This document shows positions 59,901-64,000 of a stretch of DNA of 64,000 bases, piece by piece. The first letter of the stretch is position 1. Every line of letters begins with the position of its first letter. Made by a program: the position numbers and the translations under genes. The notes beneath the pieces were generated by a model. That model was not told the DNA's origin, made no database searches, and was given only the letters and a program-made list of their open reading frames with translations. Origin of the DNA: Ashinkailepas kermadecensis (lineage: Eukaryota; Arthropoda; Thecostraca; Neolepadidae); the NCBI GenBank assembly GCA_034440615.1, contig JAOTOM010004795.1, positions 411,879 to 475,878 of the forward strand, written 5' to 3'.

Positions 59901-62610
59901 CACACATATCCACACCGGTCCCAGTACAGCCTGGGGACCCGGGCAGTGCCAGATGTAACCATACTGGTCCCAGTACAGCCGTAGGACACCAACAGTGTCA
60001 CACATATCCACACCGGTCCCAGTACAGCCTGGGGACCCGGGCAGTGCCAGATGTAACCATACTGGTCCCAGTACAGCCGCAGGACACCAACAATGTCACA
60101 CATATCCACACCGGTCCCAGTACAGCCTGGGGACCCGGGCAGTGCCAGATGTAACCATACTGGTCCCAGTACAGCCGTAGGACACCAACAGTGTCACACA
60201 TATCCACACCGGTCCCAGTACAGCCTGGGGACCCGGGCAGTGCCAGATGTAACCATACTGGTCCCAGTACAGCCGTAGGACACCAACAGTGTCACACATA
60301 TCCACACCGGTCCCAGTACAGCCTGGGGACCCGGGCAGTGCCAGATGTAACCATACTGGTCCCAGTACAGCCGTAGGACACCAACAGTGTCACACATATC
60401 CACACCGGTCCCAGTACAGCCTGGGGACCCGGGCAGTGCCAGATGTAACCATACTGGTCCCAGTACAGCCGCAGGACACCAACAGTGTCACACATATCCA
60501 CACCGGTCCCAGTACAGCCTGGGGACCCGGACAGTGCCAGATGTAACCATACTGGTCCCAGTACAGCCGCAGGACACCAACAGTGTCACACATATCCACA
60601 CCGGTCCCAGTACAGCCTGGGGACCCGGGCAGTGCCAGATGTAACCATACTGGTCCCAGTACAGCCGCAGGACACCAACAGTGTCACACATATCCACACC
60701 GGTCCCAGTACAGCCTGGGGACCCGGGCAGTGCCAGATGTAACCATACTGGTCCCAGTACAGCCGTAGGACACCAACAGTGTCACACATATCCACACCGG
60801 TCCCAGTACAGCCTGGGGACCCGGGCAGTGCCAGATGTAACCATACTGGTCCCAGTACAGCCGTAGGACACCAACAGTGTCACACATATCCACACCGGTC
60901 CCAGTACAGCCTGGGGACCCGGGCAGTGCCAGATGTAACCATACTGGTCCCAGTACAGCCGCAGGACACCAACAGTGTCACACATATCCACACCGGTCCC
61001 AGTACAGCCTGGGGACCCGGGCAGTGCCAGATGTAACCATACTGGTCCCAGTACAGCCGTAGGACACCAACAGTGTCACACATATCCACACCGGTCCCAG
61101 TACAGCCTGGGGACCCGGGCAGTGCCAGATGTAACCATACTGGTCCCAGTACAGCCGCAGGACACCAACAGTGTCACACATATCCACACCGGTCCCAGTA
61201 CAGCCTGGGGACCCGGGCAGTGCCAGATGTAACCATACTGGTCCCAGTACAGCCGCAGGACACCAACAGTGTCACACATATCCACACCGGTCCCAGTACA
61301 GCCTGGGGACCCGGGCAGTGCCAGATGTAACCATACTGGTCCCAGTACAGCCGTAGGACACCAACAGTGTCACACATATCCACACCGGTCCCAGTACAGC
61401 CTGGGGACCCGGGCAGTGCCAGATGTAACCATACTGGTCCCAGTACAGCCGCAGGACACCAACAGTGTCACACATATCCACACCGGTCCCAGTACAGCCT
61501 GGGGACCCGGGCAGTGCCAGATGTAACCATACTGGTCCCAGTACAGCCGCAGGACACCAACAGTGTCACACATATCCACACCGGTCCCAGTACAGCCTGG
61601 GGACCCGGACAGTGCCAGATGTAACCATACTGGTCCCAGTACAGCCGCAGGACACCAACAGTGTCACACATATCCACACCGGTCCCAGTACAGCCTGGGG
61701 ACCCGGACAGTGCCAGATGTAACCATACTGGTCCCAGTACAGCCGCAGGACACCAACAGTGTCACACATATCCACACCGGTCCCAGTACAGCCTGGGGAC
61801 CCGGGCAGTGCCAGATGTAACCATACTGGTCCCAGTACAGCCGCAGGACACCAACAGTGTCACACATATCCACACCGGTCCCAGTACAGCCTGGGGACCC
61901 GGGCAGTGCCAGATGTAACCATACTGGTCCCAGTACAGCCGTAGGACACCAACAGTGTCACACATATCCACACCGGTCCCAGTACAGCCTGGGGACCCGG
62001 ACAGTGCCAGATGTAACCATACTGGTCCCAGTACAGCCGTAGGACACCAACAGTGTCACACATATCCACACCGGTCCCAGTACAGCCTGGGGACCCGGGC
62101 AGTGCCAGATGTAACCATACTGGTCCCAGTACAGCCGCAGGACACCAACAGTGTCACACATATCCACACCGGTCCCAGTACAGCCTGGGGACCCGGACAG
62201 TGCCAGATGTAACCATACTGGTCCCAGTACAGCCGTAGGACACCAACAGTGTCACACATATCCACACCGGTCCCAGTACAGCCTGGGGACCCGGACAGTG
62301 CCAGATGTAACCATACTGGTCCCAGTACAGCCGTAGGACACCAACAGTGTCACACATATCCACACCGGTCCCAGTACAGCCTGGGGACCCGGGCAGTGCC
62401 AGATGTAACCATACTGGTCCCAGTACAGCCTGGGGACCCGGGCAGTGCCAGATGTAACCACACCGGTCCCAGTACAGCCTGGGGACCCGGGCAGTGCCAG
62501 ATGTAACCATACTGGTCCCAGTACAGCCGCAGGACACCAACAGTGTCACACATATCCACACCGGTCCCAGTACAGCCTGGGGACCCGGGCAGTGCCAGAT
62601 GTAACCAGCA
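56943..62610. repeat. 98-bp minisatellite built from the exon A splice acceptor, about 58 copies
   Basis: The unit of 98 bp starts at the exon edge. On the minus strand each unit contains gggtccccag followed by GCTGTACT, identical to the real acceptor and the first 8 nt of exon A. Each unit is itself two diverged 49-bp halves (ggctgtactgggaccggtgt... and ggctgtactgggaccagtat...). Around 59126, 59490-59660 and 62400-62480 several half-units occur alone in tandem, which supports the dimer origin. Units are extremely similar, differing mainly at cccggg/ccggac and at gtag/gcag. Confidence 0.96.
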
Positions 62611-63390
62611 GCGAGTTGATGCAGCCCCTCCAGCTTTTTTTTTTTCACGACCGCAGAAAAACACCGCGCGCCAGCGTGCCACTGACTGGCCAATCTCACG
62701 AGGCGTCCTTTGCCCACTGCATGATGTGCAAAATGTGAAGGTGTCATGCGAGGTCACCGAGCTATGATGTCATGAGATGGTCACATGATGCCACGCCGTT
62801 TTTCGCCTATTTTGCGCATCTTCGGCAATCCATATCACTTCTTACCCCAAATAGCCAATGTTGGATGTGGTAGGGAGATGATGGACAACTCAACAAACGA
62901 GATCTCATTAGTTGTACTCTCTTACATATGACATTTTCTTATCCAAGGTCATTCAAGACCACTGATCCAACTTGATTTCAGATGACCTTTTTGACTTTGA
63001 GTCCCTCTGGAGTTAAATTTGAAGCATAGTTGAATGTATCGTCAATGCTCTTATCCTTGAGTGGCTGGTTATTGGAGCTTAGGAGCGCATCGACTGCATC
63101 TGTCATACAGAGCCCATTATATATGGTGAGCATTATGGGTGTCAATGTCACTTTCTTCAAGCAAATCGTGTTTTCGGCAGCCAGTTAGAAGCTTCCAAAA
63201 GGAAGCCAACACTTCAACATCATCTCACCGTTAACTGATTGGTTGGCATACGCATATACCAAGGTGCATGTGGCTATTATCGCAAGGCACCAGGAAATGG
63301 CATGTCGAACATTTGCAATGCTTATTTGTTATTGTCGTTACACAGGGAGGAATCTCAGGGGAGACGGATTCCACCTCCCCTTAGCTATCG
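62611..63390. other. Upstream intron of the receptor gene, unique part
   Basis: No RET exon (glycine loop, juxtamembrane or membrane segment) was found here. A minus frame at 63160-62978 reads like protein (DAVDALLSSNNQPLKDKS) but has no family I recognise. It may be a transposon scrap. Confidence 0.35.
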
Positions 63391-63510
63391 GAAGCTGTTG
63401 ACCCTGAGCATACAATTTATATCACCAGGCTTTCGGAATCAAATGAGGTCAAATACCTAGGTGGCATCTTGATCAAGTGAGGTCAAATACCTAGGTGGCA
63501 TCTTGATTAT
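63391..63510 (+). pseudogene. Reverse-transcriptase-like scrap with a direct duplication
   Basis: One plus frame reads SNEVKYLGGILI followed by a stop, resembling the late RT motif VKYLGxxL of LINE reverse transcriptases. The segment tgaggtcaaatacctaggtg plus gcatcttgat occurs twice in a row (63445-63474 and 63478-63507). It is too short to assign to a family. Confidence 0.35.
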
Positions 63511-64000
63511 TTTGTGAGTGAGTAAGCTTCCTTGAGCTACATCCATGAGTACACAATGGGAAAGCCGCATTTCGAATGTCGAAATATGCATGCATTATCT
63601 GAAATTGGATAGAGCAGGGAAAAATATTTTATTGAGCTGAAAATACATTGCTATATGATAGGGTTCCTATCTTTTGAAGATAGGAGACATCTCGGAACCA
63701 AATTTACCGATACGCGAAATACCACTGAACCACGAGCATAATTATCTGCAGATTGACCAGCAAGATAATAAGCATCAGCGAAACGTTCCTAAAATCGGTT
63801 GGGAACTATTTTATATCCAACATTCACTGTTCAGGCACGCATGCCAATCGGCTTCCTGGGACACACAAATTGAGATAAACTGTGCCGTGACGCCAGCGAC
63901 TGGTGGAGGGTAATAGTGGCACACACCGGTGTAATCAAAGGCCGGTGTAATCAAAGCGGAAAAACGTGTAGTCGCGATCATTACCCCGCGCAATAAACTT
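63511..64000. other. Unique sequence to window end
   Basis: A short direct repeat gccggtgtaatcaaag lies at 63922-63957. Nothing else recognised. Confidence 0.3.

Overview
This window is eukaryotic. It has no operons, rRNA or CRISPR. It holds short spliced coding exons in very large introns, non-LTR retrotransposon pieces, small hAT-like DNA elements with 8-bp target duplications, tRNA-headed SINE-like sequences and an exceptional load of tandem repeats. A RET-type receptor tyrosine kinase, a Jockey-like ORF1 and a CR1-like LINE point to an invertebrate, most likely an arthropod (a crustacean is my guess). The species cannot be fixed from the sequence.

The only host gene I can support runs on the minus strand. 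It is the kinase half of a RET-like receptor in six exons with clean GT/AG junctions and matching phases: A 56942-56753 (beta-3 lysine to hinge), B 37958-37799 (kinase insert, helix E), C 36318-36189 (HRD, DFG, activation-loop tyrosines), D 10077-9973 (P+1 loop, helix F), E 9239-9143 (NPYPG region) and F 8398-8206 (C-lobe end, YLDL). A further exon at 3744-3408, with strong coding bias and a YGNL motif, may be the receptor tail. Introns A-B (18.8 kb) and C-D (26.1 kb) are huge and hold most of the repeats. The glycine loop, membrane segment and ectodomain exons lie beyond the right edge.

The most striking signal is where some minisatellites sit. At five of the eleven visible splice junctions of this gene, a minisatellite starts at or within a few dozen bases of the exon edge, and each unit carries a copy of that junction (splice dinucleotide plus about 8-28 nt of exon). 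These are exon F acceptor (65-bp unit), exon C acceptor (47 bp), exon B acceptor (59 bp), exon A acceptor (98 bp, about 58 copies) and exon D donor (52 bp). The arrays appear to have been seeded from splice junctions and to have grown into the introns, leaving rows of decoy splice sites.

Layout: 95-2230 Jockey-like ORF1 and leader; 2345-2505 hAT MITE; 2732-2931 CRE-bearing array; 3408-3744 candidate tail exon; 4979-7632 45-bp array with 675-bp higher-order repeats; 8206-10077 exons F, E, D and their arrays; 10.1-25.8 kb intron with many small arrays and TE remnants; 26.07-28.4 kb internally deleted CR1-like LINE; 29.7-31.7 kb E-box array; 33-36 kb further arrays and a hAT MITE; 36.2-38.4 kb exons C and B with arrays; 42.3-43.9 kb 33-bp array; 46.0-52.3 kb 21-bp array (about 300 copies); 52.5-56.2 kb SINE-like and hAT elements; 56.75-62.6 kb exon A and its 98-bp array; 62.6-64 kb mostly unique.

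Most long open frames here, including several of nearly 2000 codons, come from tandem repeats whose unit length is a multiple of three. I did not annotate them as genes.
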